A stretch of 64,000 nucleotides of DNA from Micromonospora sp. WMMD1082 (lineage in GTDB: Bacteria > Actinomycetota > Actinomycetes > Mycobacteriales > Micromonosporaceae), in NCBI RefSeq assembly GCF_029626175.1, contig NZ_JARUBM010000002.1:6775001-6839000 (forward strand), written 5' to 3'. This document shows positions 26,801 through 35,104 of the stretch, piece after piece (position 1 is the stretch's first letter; the number at the start of each line of letters is the position of its first letter). The position numbers and the translations under genes are program-made. The notes beneath the pieces were generated by a model. It had not been told where the DNA came from. It ran no database searches and saw only the letters and a list, made by a program, of their open reading frames with translations.

Positions 26801-27156
26801 GCGGGTCCTTCCGGGCGGTCGGTCGTGCTGTCGGCCTGCGGGGTCGGCTCGTGAGGCCCTCGCACCTCGCCGTCGGTACCGACGGAGGAGCCGCCTTCCT
26901 GCAGGTCAGCGGCGCATACGGGGATGGCTCACGTAACGAGTGTCGGGCGTCGCGGTCTGCGCCGGATCGGCCGGTCAATCGGTCGGTCGTCATGATCGAT
27001 CGCGGGGCCGCACCCCCTGCGGCTGTACCGTCCTCGAACGTCGCCCGCCCGCCGCGTCCGGCCCAAGGACGTACGGTCGGTGTCGAACCTGTACGCCGCC
27101 ACGCCCTCAGAGAGTGACCCGTGGTCCGAAACCGTCGGCGACCGCACGACCTACGC
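26801..27156. other. Gene-free interval
   Basis: About 356 bases between the flavodoxin-like gene and the end of the amidohydrolase gene. I see no convincing coding sequence, RNA gene or strong hairpin. It should contain the promoter of the flavodoxin-like gene, but no recognisable -35/-10 pair stands out. Confidence 0.5.
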
Positions 27157-28533
27157 TCATCGGCCGACTCGCTGATCGCGTGCCTGGTCAGCGCGCGTGG
27201 GACGCACGACGGCCCTGCGGATCGCGTCGCGGGACGCGGTCACCTGCTGACGCAGTTCGTCCATGTCCACGCCGACGAGCTGCCCGTTCCGCTTGCGCAC
27301 CTGGCCGGCCACCACGACGGTCTCGATGTTCCGCGGGTCGGCCCCGAGCACCAGCGTGCCGACCGCGTCGTTGAGCGGCATCGTGTTGATGTCGTCGGCG
27401 GCGACCACTAGCAGGTCCGCCTGCTTGCCGGGGGTGAGCGAACCGGTGACGTCACCGAGTCCGTTGGTCCGGGCGCCCTGCGCCGTGGCGAAGTCCAGCA
27501 CGTCGCGGGTGGTGATTCGGTCCGGTGTGGTGTCCGTGCCGTACGCGGCGTTCACCGCGCGCATTCGCTGGATCGCGTGCAGGGTACGCATCTGGGTGAA
27601 CATGTCGCTGGCCAGCGCCACCTCCACGTCGATGCTGAGTCCGGGCCGGATGCCGACGGCCAGCGCCTCGTCGATCGCGGGTACCGCCGTCTCCAGGCCG
27701 ATCTGCGCCTCCGAGGTCGGTGCCAACGACACGGTGACCCCGGCGTCGCCCATCGCCTGCCACGCCTGCGCGGTGAGTCCGGTGGCGTGGATCAGGGTCA
27801 GGTCGGGGCCGAGCAGCCCGTCGGCGGCCCAGCGCAGGATCGCCGCCGACGATGGTGCGCCGAACACCGCGTCCACGCTGACACCGAGGTCGAGTTCGCG
27901 GGCGACGGCCGCCAGCTCCGGCCCGTAGGCCAGGGCCGGCCCGGCGATCTCGTCGGTGGCCAACGCCGCCAGGCGCAAGGTCACCAGCCCACCGTTCGTC
28001 CCCTGGTACGCCCCGCACAACCGGACCAGGTCACCCGGCCACTGGCGGTCCCACTCACCGAAGTGCGGTCCCATCGATGCGTGTACGCCCCGGATGCCGG
28101 TGTCGATCAGCGCCTGGATCGCCGCGTCCGAGTGCGCCGCGGTACGGGAGTTGTGCGAGAAGTCGAGCATCGTGGTGATGCCGGCGTCGAGGGCGGTGAG
28201 CGCGGCGAGCCGGGTGCCGACGTACATGTCGTGCGGGGTGTAGGCGGGCGCGATCCCGGCCAGCGTCGACATCACGTACGCCCCCAGGTCGGTCACGTCC
28301 GGGATGCTGCGGCGCATCTGCGCCTGCCAGGCATGCCGATGGGTGTCGACGAATCCTGGGCTGACGATCCGGCCGGTCGTGTCGACCACGGTCGCGCCCG
28401 CCGCCTCCGGATGTGACCGCAGCGCCGGACCGACCGCGACGATCCGGTCCTCGCGGACCAGCACGTCACCGGATTCCAGGTCGCCGATCGCCGGGTCCAT
28501 GGTGACGACCGTGCCGCCGCTGAACAACATCAT
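27157..28533 (-). CDS. Metal-dependent amidohydrolase (TRZ/ATZ family)
   Basis: A cytosolic amidohydrolase of 458 residues. The first beta-sandwich part is followed by the metal motif DTHRHAWQAQ (HxH), a later His in LIHATGL and the Asp in GLSIDVEVALASD; the C-terminal sandwich ends GSLTPGKQADLLVV. This pattern fits deaminases or dechlorinases of N-heterocycles (SAH/guanine deaminase, TrzN-like). ATG 28,533 has GGGAGAG upstream. It is 25 bases after the Atu4866-fusion gene, in one operon. Confidence 0.9.
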   Translation of the reverse strand: MMLFSGGTVVTMDPAIGDLESGDVLVREDRIVAVGPALRSHPEAAGATVVDTTGRIVSPGFVDTHRHAWQAQMRRSIPDVTDLGAYVMSTLAGIAPAYTPHDMYVGTRLAALTALDAGITTMLDFSHNSRTAAHSDAAIQALIDTGIRGVHASMGPHFGEWDRQWPGDLVRLCGAYQGTNGGLVTLRLAALATDEIAGPALAYGPELAAVARELDLGVSVDAVFGAPSSAAILRWAADGLLGPDLTLIHATGLTAQAWQAMGDAGVTVSLAPTSEAQIGLETAVPAIDEALAVGIRPGLSIDVEVALASDMFTQMRTLHAIQRMRAVNAAYGTDTTPDRITTRDVLDFATAQGARTNGLGDVTGSLTPGKQADLLVVAADDINTMPLNDAVGTLVLGADPRNIETVVVAGQVRKRNGQLVGVDMDELRQQVTASRDAIRRAVVRPTRADQARDQRVGR

Positions 28534-28558
28534 CAGGCTCTCCCGTCGTAGTCTGTGA

Positions 28559-29287
28559 TCACCGGCGGCGCAGGACATAGCCGGCGTGGTACAGCACCCC
28601 GTCGGTGAACCGGCCGTACGCCCAGAAGCCCAGGTCGTCGCGGTAGACGATCCGGTCGCCGTCGATCCAGAACGCCCCTTGGTACGCGTGTGGCCGTCCG
28701 CCCCGCGTCTCGTCGTACCGACCGTCGGCGGTGAGTTCCTGGTGCAGGAAACCGGTCTCGTCGATCCACATGCCCAGGTAGGGACTCTCGACCGACCTCG
28801 GTCCCGGCTCCGGCTCGACCGGGGCGGGCGTGATCCGGCGACCGTTGACCAGGGCGATCTCGCCGTCAACGACGATCGCGGCGGCCTGCTCCGGACGCCA
28901 GACGATCATCTCCAGCCCGGACCTGCCGGAGGTCGGGCCGGCGACCAGCGCGAAGGTCGCCGGGTTCCCGGGGGTGAGCGCGCCGACCCGGTCGGCCGGA
29001 CGAACGCGCAGACCGGCGACGGCGACACCGTCGACGACGGCAGGAACGATGGCCAGACCGGTGCAGTCGACCATGATCGCGCCGTCGTCCTCGGCCGCCG
29101 TGTGCAGGCCGGTGCCGACCGCGACGATCTCGTCTGTACCGATCAACAGGTCGGCGGCGGCGAAGTCACCGATCACCGGGTCGAGCGTGTGGATGGCGGC
29201 GTTGACGAACATCAGCGGTCGGTGCCGGTCGTCGGTGTTCCCGGCGATCTCCGCCAGTACCGCCTCATCGAGCATCGGGCTGCTCAT
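28559..29287 (-). CDS. Truncated amidohydrolase domain fused to Atu4866-like domain
   Basis: A protein of 242 residues. Residues 1-145 match the two outer sandwich pieces of an amidohydrolase (FVNAAIHTLDPVIGDFAAAD and DRVGALTPGNPATFALVAG), but the metal-binding barrel between them is gone. Residues 165-242 match the small Atu4866 domain (SPYLGMWIDETGFLHQELTA, then DDLGFWAYGRFTDGVLYHAG). It cannot be an active amidohydrolase. The Atu4866 barrel is thought to bind a small ligand. It starts the operon with the full-length amidohydrolase, and an XRE regulator gene is divergent. Confidence 0.8.
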   Translation of the reverse strand: MSSPMLDEAVLAEIAGNTDDRHRPLMFVNAAIHTLDPVIGDFAAADLLIGTDEIVAVGTGLHTAAEDDGAIMVDCTGLAIVPAVVDGVAVAGLRVRPADRVGALTPGNPATFALVAGPTSGRSGLEMIVWRPEQAAAIVVDGEIALVNGRRITPAPVEPEPGPRSVESPYLGMWIDETGFLHQELTADGRYDETRGGRPHAYQGAFWIDGDRIVYRDDLGFWAYGRFTDGVLYHAGYVLRRR

Positions 29288-29414
29288 GGCGTACCTCCCG
29301 GGGTTGGGTTCTTGTTTCCACCGTGACCAGCGGCGGAGTCGGCAGCCAGGCCGGACCGAACCAGGGTGTGCCGCACCCTGCCTGGCCGGGGCCGGCACGG
29401 TTACCGTTGGTCGC

Positions 29415-30242
29415 ATGCCGACGACCGCGCTCGGGGCGTTCCTCACCGCCCGACGCGCCCGGTTAAACCCGGGCGACGTCGGCCTCGTCTCCAGCGGCAA
29501 CCGGCGCGTCGCCGGCCTACGGCGCGAAGAGGTCGCGGTGCTGGCCGGGGTGAGCGTCGACTACTACACCCGGCTCGAACAGGGCCGCGAGCGCAACCCG
29601 TCGTCGTCCGTACTGGCCGCCGTGGCCAGAGCGCTCGACCTCGGGCCGGACGCCCACGACCATCTTCTCCGGCTGGCCGGACTCTCACCCGGCAGCGCGC
29701 CGACCCCCGCCCGACCCCAGGTCGGGCAGCGTCTGCGCGAACTGCTCGACGCCTGGCCGGACACCCCTGCCATGGTCATCGACCGGCGACTAGACCTGCT
29801 GGCCGGCAACGCGCTGGCCGACGCGTTCTACGCGGACTTCGCCGAGGCGGACAACCTCGTCCGGATGACCTTCCTCGACCCGGCCGGCACGACGTTCTTC
29901 GCCGACTGGCGTCGCGTCGCCGAGGCGTGCGTGGCGAACCTGCGCCTGGCCCTCGGCCACGATCCACACGACCTGCGGGCGCGGGAACTGGTCGAGGAGA
30001 TGGGTACGGAGAGCCCGGAGTTCCGCAGGCTGTGGGGGCGGCACGACGTGCAGGGCAAGACGCACGAGGCGAAGGCGTTCCGGCACGGCGCCGTGGGCGA
30101 GCTGACGCTGTCGTACCACGCGTTCGACGTACGGGACGCGCCCGGCCAACAGTTGATCGTGTACCGCGCGGAGCCGCACAGCCGGAGCGCCGAGGCACTG
30201 CGGCTGCTGGGTACCCTGGCCGTCAGCCGCTGGCTGCGCTGA
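29415..30242 (+). CDS. XRE/MmyB-like transcriptional regulator
   Basis: A protein of 275 residues. N-terminal helix-turn-helix (RREEVAVLAGVSVDYYTRLE, then GRERNPSSSVLAAVARAL) and a C-terminal MmyB-like ligand-binding domain (WPDTPAMVIDRRLDLLAGNA, RMTFLDPAGTTFFADW). In MmyB the second domain is reported to bind a fatty acid. It is divergent from the amidohydrolase operon with 127 bases between starts, so that operon is the likely target. Confidence 0.93.
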   Translation: MPTTALGAFLTARRARLNPGDVGLVSSGNRRVAGLRREEVAVLAGVSVDYYTRLEQGRERNPSSSVLAAVARALDLGPDAHDHLLRLAGLSPGSAPTPARPQVGQRLRELLDAWPDTPAMVIDRRLDLLAGNALADAFYADFAEADNLVRMTFLDPAGTTFFADWRRVAEACVANLRLALGHDPHDLRARELVEEMGTESPEFRRLWGRHDVQGKTHEAKAFRHGAVGELTLSYHAFDVRDAPGQQLIVYRAEPHSRSAEALRLLGTLAVSRWLR

Positions 30243-30325
30243 CCCGGGATGCCGTCGGTGGCCGTCGCGTCACCCTCGAACCGGCGGAGGTGACCAGGAC
30301 GCTCCAGGCCGAGGACCCGCCGGTG

Positions 30326-31021
30326 TCAGTCGAACAGCCGGTCGAGCGCTTCCTGTTCGAGGTCGCGCCAGCGCTCGCAGTCCTTCAGCGCCTTGGCGAT
30401 CTCCTTCTCGTCGAGGTGGTGGGCGCCCTCCTCGCGGATACACACGACGCTGAACGGCCCGCCGACCGACGGCGAGGTCCGTTCCAGCGCCTCCAGCACC
30501 CGTACCACGCCCACCACGCCGTACTCGACAGCGCGCGTGGTCATCCGGAAGTGGGACAGCAGCGCGCCGGCCTGCTGGGCCATGGGCGCGCCGGAGCCGA
30601 TGGCGTGGAAGCCCACGTCCTCGTAGCGGCCGATGAGCCCGTTAGGATTGATCTCCACGATCCACGGGCCGCCCTGGCTGTAACCGACCGCGAGCAGGTA
30701 CGCCGACACCCCGCCACCGCCGTCCTCGCCGGGCACGTCCGGGATGTAGTTCTCGTAGTGCTTCCTGAAGACGGGCAGGACGCGCTCCTGCAACTCGCCG
30801 CCGATGTCGGGTGCTTCGAGGATGGCGGTGGCCGAGTCCTGAAGCAGGGGTCGCAAATCGTTGAGTACGCCCCGCGCGCCGCTGCCGCCCCAGGCCGCGC
30901 AGGAGCCCAGCGGGTGCAGCTTCTGGGCGGGGAAGCTCAGACCGCGGTCGCTCTCGGTGATCTGGGAGTCCGCACCGATCACCACCCCGTCGCTGCAGAC
31001 CACGGCGAGTACGACGGTCAT
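30326..31021 (-). CDS. Stand-alone proteasome-like Ntn hydrolase
   Basis: A protein of 231 residues beginning MTVVLAVVCSDGVVIGADSQ. If Met1 is removed, Thr2, Asp18 and Lys34 fall at positions 1, 17 and 33, the catalytic set of proteasome beta subunits, and no propeptide is needed. A GSGAP turn and a mixed alpha/beta pattern follow. AGGAGGACCCC precedes the ATG. No partner alpha subunit or ATPase gene is near, so it may form a homo-oligomer or act as a non-proteolytic Ntn hydrolase. It is convergent with the XRE gene. Confidence 0.8.
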   Translation of the reverse strand: MTVVLAVVCSDGVVIGADSQITESDRGLSFPAQKLHPLGSCAAWGGSGARGVLNDLRPLLQDSATAILEAPDIGGELQERVLPVFRKHYENYIPDVPGEDGGGGVSAYLLAVGYSQGGPWIVEINPNGLIGRYEDVGFHAIGSGAPMAQQAGALLSHFRMTTRAVEYGVVGVVRVLEALERTSPSVGGPFSVVCIREEGAHHLDEKEIAKALKDCERWRDLEQEALDRLFD

Positions 31022-31082
31022 GGGGTCCTCCTGGGCAGGGGTAAGGGGTCGGGCGCGAGGTACCCGGCATCCCGTCTGCCTA

Positions 31083-31212
31083 CACCCCGACAGGTGTCGG
31101 CCCGTTCGCGGCCCCGTCCGAGAGTGCGTACAACCGGACCAGCGCCTCGTCGCGCAGGCTGACGAAGCCTTTGCCCCGACACACCTGCAGCACCTTCGCC
31201 ATGTCCGCGGCT
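31083..31212 (-). pseudogene. Fragment of a tyrosine integrase
   Basis: Reading leftward, about 43 residues match the start of the catalytic domain of a phage-type integrase (DPVVRAADMAKVLQVCRGKG, then FVSLRDEALVRLY). After that the family sequence is lost (ALSDGAANG) and a stop follows. Neither the N-terminal core-binding domain nor the R..HxR..Y catalytic part is present. It is debris of a lost mobile element at the left edge of cluster B. Confidence 0.65.
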
Positions 31213-31323
31213 CGTACGACTGGATCGACATCACCGCCGACCCTGAGCCAGACGCTGGCCGTACTCGCCGCCTTCGTCCTCGCCGCGGCAACAACCGGGT
31301 TCGTGCTCGCCCGTCGCGCGTAG

Positions 31324-31440
31324 CGGGCCGTCACGCTCACAGACGGGACCAGCAGCACGCTGCTCGACCACCAGCCCTGGGCAACCCGCCAGGAACTGGC
31401 TCGCCACTTCGAGTGGATCGATAGCCCGGTAGCTAACGTC
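31324..31440 (+). pseudogene. Possible IS3-type transposase remnant
   Basis: A short rightward reading frame contains LLDHQPWATRQELARHFEWI, which resembles the last part of IS3-family OrfB transposases (W-x-TR-x-EL...WI). No inverted repeats or other parts of the element are visible. Together with the integrase fragment beside it, it marks a decayed mobile-DNA junction. The match is short. Confidence 0.35.
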
Positions 31441-32425
31441 GGTCCACGATCGCGGGTGGTTGGGCCGCGCCGTACGCGGCGTCCACGACGACCATCGCCT
31501 CGTGGAGGTCGTCCAGCGAGGCCAGCGGCGGCCCGCCGGAGCCGATCGCCCGGAGCGTGTCGTGGGCGAACTGCCCGTAGTAGTTCCGGTGGTGCGTCGC
31601 CATCGCGGCGGAGTCGGGCTCGCCGGTCGCCCTGGTCACCGTCCGGAAGTCCCCACTGACCAAGTGGTACGCCTCGGCGGTGCGGACCGACGCGCTCAGG
31701 TCCGACCCGCTGCCCGTCGGAAACGTGTAGCCGGTCTCGATCGTGGCGACGGACGCCCCGTCGGCGGAGGACACCACGAGCGTCGAGTAGTCCTCCACGT
31801 CGATGCCGGGGGTGAGCGTCAGCATCCGGGCCGAGTCGAGCCGCGCCCGCTGCCCGGTCAGGTGCCGGAACAGGTCGACGAAGAGCACCGAGAGGTTGAT
31901 GGTGCAGCCGCCGCCGGCCTCGGCCCGGTTGACCGCCCAGGGCACGCCGTGCGCGCGGTAGCGGGAGGCGGGGCCGGAGAGCAGCCGGAACTGGGCATGC
32001 CGCACCCCGGGCGGACCGGCGTTGACGATCTCGCGCACCCACGGGGTCAACCGGTGGGTGAACGGCACTGCGGCGAACAGGCCGGCGGCACGCGCCCGGT
32101 CGCGCAGGCCGGCGACCTGGTCGGCGTTCATCCCGCCGGGCTTCTCCAGCACGAAGGGGATCGCCCGCCCGATCACCTCGTCCGCGAGCGCCGCCATGTC
32201 GCAGTGCCGGCCGTAGACGAACACGGCGTCGACCTGCTCGCGGTCGAGCAGGTCGACCGGGTCGGCGTAGGCCCGGCAGTCCAGCGCGCCGGCCGCCGTC
32301 GCCAGCAACGCCGGGTCCGGCTCGCTGACCGCCACCACGTGGCTGTGCCGCCGCAGGGTCTCGAAGACGAACTTGGCATGCCAGTGCCCGACACCCAGGA
32401 TCGCCGTCCGCAGACGTACGCTCAT
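31433..32425 (-). CDS. Gfo/Idh/MocA-family oxidoreductase
   Basis: An NAD(P)-dependent dehydrogenase-like protein of 330 residues. The N-terminal Rossmann fold starts TAILGVGHWHAKFVFETLRR and has the family motif FVLEKPGGMNADQ (EKP). The C-terminal alpha/beta domain contains HGVPWAVNRAEAGGG and a long sheet. Substrates are usually sugars, inositols or other polyols. It is the last gene of the cluster B operon, 43 bases after the hydrolase gene. The glycine loop GVGHWH is slightly unusual. Confidence 0.88.
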   Translation of the reverse strand: MSVRLRTAILGVGHWHAKFVFETLRRHSHVVAVSEPDPALLATAAGALDCRAYADPVDLLDREQVDAVFVYGRHCDMAALADEVIGRAIPFVLEKPGGMNADQVAGLRDRARAAGLFAAVPFTHRLTPWVREIVNAGPPGVRHAQFRLLSGPASRYRAHGVPWAVNRAEAGGGCTINLSVLFVDLFRHLTGQRARLDSARMLTLTPGIDVEDYSTLVVSSADGASVATIETGYTFPTGSGSDLSASVRTAEAYHLVSGDFRTVTRATGEPDSAAMATHHRNYYGQFAHDTLRAIGSGGPPLASLDDLHEAMVVVDAAYGAAQPPAIVDRR

Positions 32426-32468
32426 CGAAAAGCTCCTTCCTTCGTACGATCGTGGTGCCGCCGCCGGC

Positions 32469-33176
32469 TCACGACGCCGCGGCGACGGCGGCCAGGTGGC
32501 GGTGGACCGCGGCGGAGAAGACCGCCGGCGCTTCGAGGTGGATCATGTGGGGGCCGTCGAGCAGTTCGAACCGGGCCGTCGGGACCCGCTGGTGGATGGC
32601 GCGTACCTTCTCGACGGTGGCGGACAGGTCGCGGGTACCGGCGAGCAGGGTCACCGGCACGGCCAGCTCACCGAGGCGGGGCAGCACGTCGTGCCCGGCC
32701 ATCGCGTCCCAGCAGTCGGCGTAGCTGCGCACGTCGTTGGCGAGGAAGCGCGTCCGGGCGTAGCCGACGCCCGGGTGGTCGGGCCGGGCCAGCGCCTGCG
32801 GGGTGAACCACCGGGCGAAGGTCTCCGGCAGCACCTGGGCCAGGCCGCGTTCGCGGGCGGCGGCGGCCCGGCCGCGCATCACCTCGGGCACGGTGGAGCC
32901 GGTGGTGTGCGCCAGCACCAGCGAGCGCAGCCGGTCGGGGTGGCGCAGCGCGACGTGCTGCGCCACGCATCCGCCGAAGGCCAGGCCGACCAGGTCGACC
33001 CGGCCGGGCGGGAGTTGCCCGACCAGGTCGTCGGCGAGGTCGTCGAGGCTGAGCGGGCGACCGGGATACCCCCGGTCGCCGTGCCCGGCCAGCACCACCG
33101 GCACCGCCCCGGGCAGGTCGCAGAAGCGCCAGCACCCGGGGTCCATTCCGATCGGGTGGACGAGGACGAACGTCAC
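32469..33176 (-). CDS. Alpha/beta hydrolase paralogue lacking the nucleophile Ser
   Basis: A compact alpha/beta-hydrolase-fold protein of 235 residues. Its nucleophile elbow reads GLAFGG, so Ala66 replaces the catalytic Ser. The Asp (GTRDLSA) and His (GPHMIHLE) positions are kept. It is clearly a paralogue of the protein at 35,104-35,814 (shared WFTP-x-A-x-A-x-PDHPGVGYAR block), which has Ser. It may be a non-hydrolytic enzyme, a binding protein, or an inactive partner. It lies 10 bases after the cyclase-family gene. Confidence 0.85.
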   Translation of the reverse strand: MTFVLVHPIGMDPGCWRFCDLPGAVPVVLAGHGDRGYPGRPLSLDDLADDLVGQLPPGRVDLVGLAFGGCVAQHVALRHPDRLRSLVLAHTTGSTVPEVMRGRAAAARERGLAQVLPETFARWFTPQALARPDHPGVGYARTRFLANDVRSYADCWDAMAGHDVLPRLGELAVPVTLLAGTRDLSATVEKVRAIHQRVPTARFELLDGPHMIHLEAPAVFSAAVHRHLAAVAAAS

Positions 33177-33185
33177 GGCCGCACC

Positions 33186-34106
33186 TCAGAACGTCGCTAC
33201 GGGGTTGACCAGGCAACCGGTGCCACCGACCACGTTGATCGGGTTGACCGTCAGCATGAAGTCGTAGCGCCCCTCCCCCTGGCAGACCGCGGCGAGGGGT
33301 TCCAGCAGGGCCGCGTCGACCACCGCCACCCCGAAGGCGAAGATCACCGCGTGCACCGGGAACGGCAGGTTGTAGGGCGTGGGCCGGATGTCCCACATGT
33401 CCCACAGCACCGTGGAGCAGTCCGCCTCCCGGAAGAACTTCAGGCAGGTCGCGTCGAGACCGGGCCGGTTGTTCGGATCCGCCGTCCACAACGGACCCTC
33501 ACGGTCCGACGCCTCCCGCCCGCAGTAGACCGCGATCGCGTCTCCCGGCTCGATCGTCACGCCCTGCGACCGCGCCACCGCCTCCAGTTCCCAGCCGTGC
33601 ACCGGGGTGTCCTGGGTGACGTACCGCCCGCCCCGGAACCGGGGGATGTCGAGCAGCACGCCCCGGGTCAGGATGCCGTCCTTCCACCTGTCGATCGAGC
33701 CCCACCGCGCGGAGTCGATGGTGATCTCCTGGTCCGGGTCGCGGCCGTTCCACATGCCGTCCACGTCCCAGGTGTGGCAGAGCGCGTCGATGTGGGTGGC
33801 GGTGCAGCCGTGGTAGTTGATCGCCTGGTAATCTTTGGAGCCGCCCGCGTCGGGCGCGCGGTCGAAGCGCTCCATGTACATCACCGCCGGAGTGGGGTTG
33901 TTCGGCGCGGGGTGGCGCGGATAGGGCCGGGCCAGCGACAGCGAGCGGCCGGTCCGGACCAGCCGGGTCGCCGCCACGCGCTTGGCGTCGGTGATCAGGT
34001 TGAGCGCGCCCAGCTCGTCGTCCTCGCCCCACCGGCCCCAGTTTCGGTTGGCGCGGACGTACTCGACGATCTCCTCGCGGGTGGGCAGCGGCTGTGGTGC
34101 GGTCAT
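33186..34106 (-). CDS. Cyclase-family metal-dependent hydrolase (KynB-like fold)
   Basis: A protein of 306 residues from the PF04199 family, which includes kynurenine formamidase and isatin hydrolase. The metal motif is NYHGCTATHIDALCHTWDVD (HxG-T-x-T-HID...H). It also has TRGVLLDIPRFRG and DAIAVYCGREASDREG. These enzymes hydrolyse amide, formamide or lactam bonds. ATG 34,106 has GGAAGGAC upstream and overlaps the FAH-family gene by 4 bases. The bond it cuts in cluster B is unknown. Confidence 0.88.
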   Translation of the reverse strand: MTAPQPLPTREEIVEYVRANRNWGRWGEDDELGALNLITDAKRVAATRLVRTGRSLSLARPYPRHPAPNNPTPAVMYMERFDRAPDAGGSKDYQAINYHGCTATHIDALCHTWDVDGMWNGRDPDQEITIDSARWGSIDRWKDGILTRGVLLDIPRFRGGRYVTQDTPVHGWELEAVARSQGVTIEPGDAIAVYCGREASDREGPLWTADPNNRPGLDATCLKFFREADCSTVLWDMWDIRPTPYNLPFPVHAVIFAFGVAVVDAALLEPLAAVCQGEGRYDFMLTVNPINVVGGTGCLVNPVATF

Positions 34107-35104
34107 CTCGGGTCCTTCCTGGTCGGTGCTGCGATGATTCGGTTCTCGAGGACGCCGACCCGCGCCACCTCGACGCGCATGACGTCTCCGGGTTCGAGGT
34201 ACTCGCCGGTCTCCAGCGAGGTGCCGGCTGGCGAGCCGGTCGAGACGATGTCGCCCGGCAGCAGCCGCATCAGCCGCGAGGCGGTGGCGACGATCTCTGC
34301 CACGGGCGCGAGCAGCTCGGCGGTGTTGGCGTCCTGCCGCAGCCGACCGTTGCGCCAGCTCCGGACGGTGAGGTCGTCCGGGTCGAGGCCGGGTGTGTCG
34401 GCGAGCAGGACAGCCGGGCCGAGCGGCGCGTGGGTGTCGCGGGACTTCCCGGCCGGCGAGCTGAGCGTGCCCCGCTCCGGCGGCACGTCCCGCAGGCAGA
34501 CGTCGTTCAGGACGGTGTAGCCGAAGATCGCCCGGCGGGCCTCGGCCGCGTCGCGGAGCCCGGCGCACTCGGTACCGATCACCACCGCGAGTTCGGCCTC
34601 GAAGTCCCACCGCCGGGAGTCGGCCGGGCCGGTCACGTCCGCGCCGTGGGCCACCAGCGCGGAGGGCGCCTTGAGAAAGCCCATCCGCACCTCGCGGGGA
34701 GGGGCGGCGGCGGTGACCGTCGCTCCCCCGGCCGGCGTTGACCCGGCCGGGGTGTCCCGGTAGGACCGCGCCGCGCAGAGGATTTTCGTCGGCCGGAGCA
34801 CCGGCGGTAGCGCGATCACCGCCCCGGGCGACCGGAGCATGCCCTGCGCCACGTACCGGTCCCGGGCCCCGGGGTCGTCCGCGCAGGCGGCGACCAGCTC
34901 CCGGAACCGCCCCATCCGGCCGTGCTGCCGGTGGATGAACTCGGCCATGTCGGCCGGTACCGCCTGCCGCGCCCGGTGGGCCGCCGCCGGCTCACCGGCG
35001 ACGCGGGCGAGATGCAGCGCCAGCACGGCCCGGAGGTCCCAGATGCCGGCCGGATCGAGGGCACCGACGCGCACCCCACGGTCGTAGTAGGAGACCAGTC
35101 GCAT
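34103..35104 (-). CDS. Fumarylacetoacetate hydrolase-family protein, lid dyad missing
   Basis: A protein of 333 residues with the FAH C-terminal fold. Metal ligands are visible: WDFEAELAVVIG (ExE) and YTVLNDVCLRD (Asp). The end SRLMRLLPGDIVSTGSPAG is typical. The usual NYxDHxxE segment reads SYRDTPAGST, so the lid His/Glu pair of FAHD1-type decarboxylases/hydrolases is absent. It could be a diverged acylpyruvase, hydratase or isomerase. Its start shares one base with the preceding hydrolase stop. Confidence 0.88.
   Translation of the reverse strand: MRLVSYYDRGVRVGALDPAGIWDLRAVLALHLARVAGEPAAAHRARQAVPADMAEFIHRQHGRMGRFRELVAACADDPGARDRYVAQGMLRSPGAVIALPPVLRPTKILCAARSYRDTPAGSTPAGGATVTAAAPPREVRMGFLKAPSALVAHGADVTGPADSRRWDFEAELAVVIGTECAGLRDAAEARRAIFGYTVLNDVCLRDVPPERGTLSSPAGKSRDTHAPLGPAVLLADTPGLDPDDLTVRSWRNGRLRQDANTAELLAPVAEIVATASRLMRLLPGDIVSTGSPAGTSLETGEYLEPGDVMRVEVARVGVLENRIIAAPTRKDPR

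Noticed and set aside
31216..31323. Short hydrophobic rightward peptide (LAVLAAFVLAAATTGFVLAR)
   Set aside because: It could be a membrane anchor of a lost gene, but it has no start, no domain context and is too short to name.
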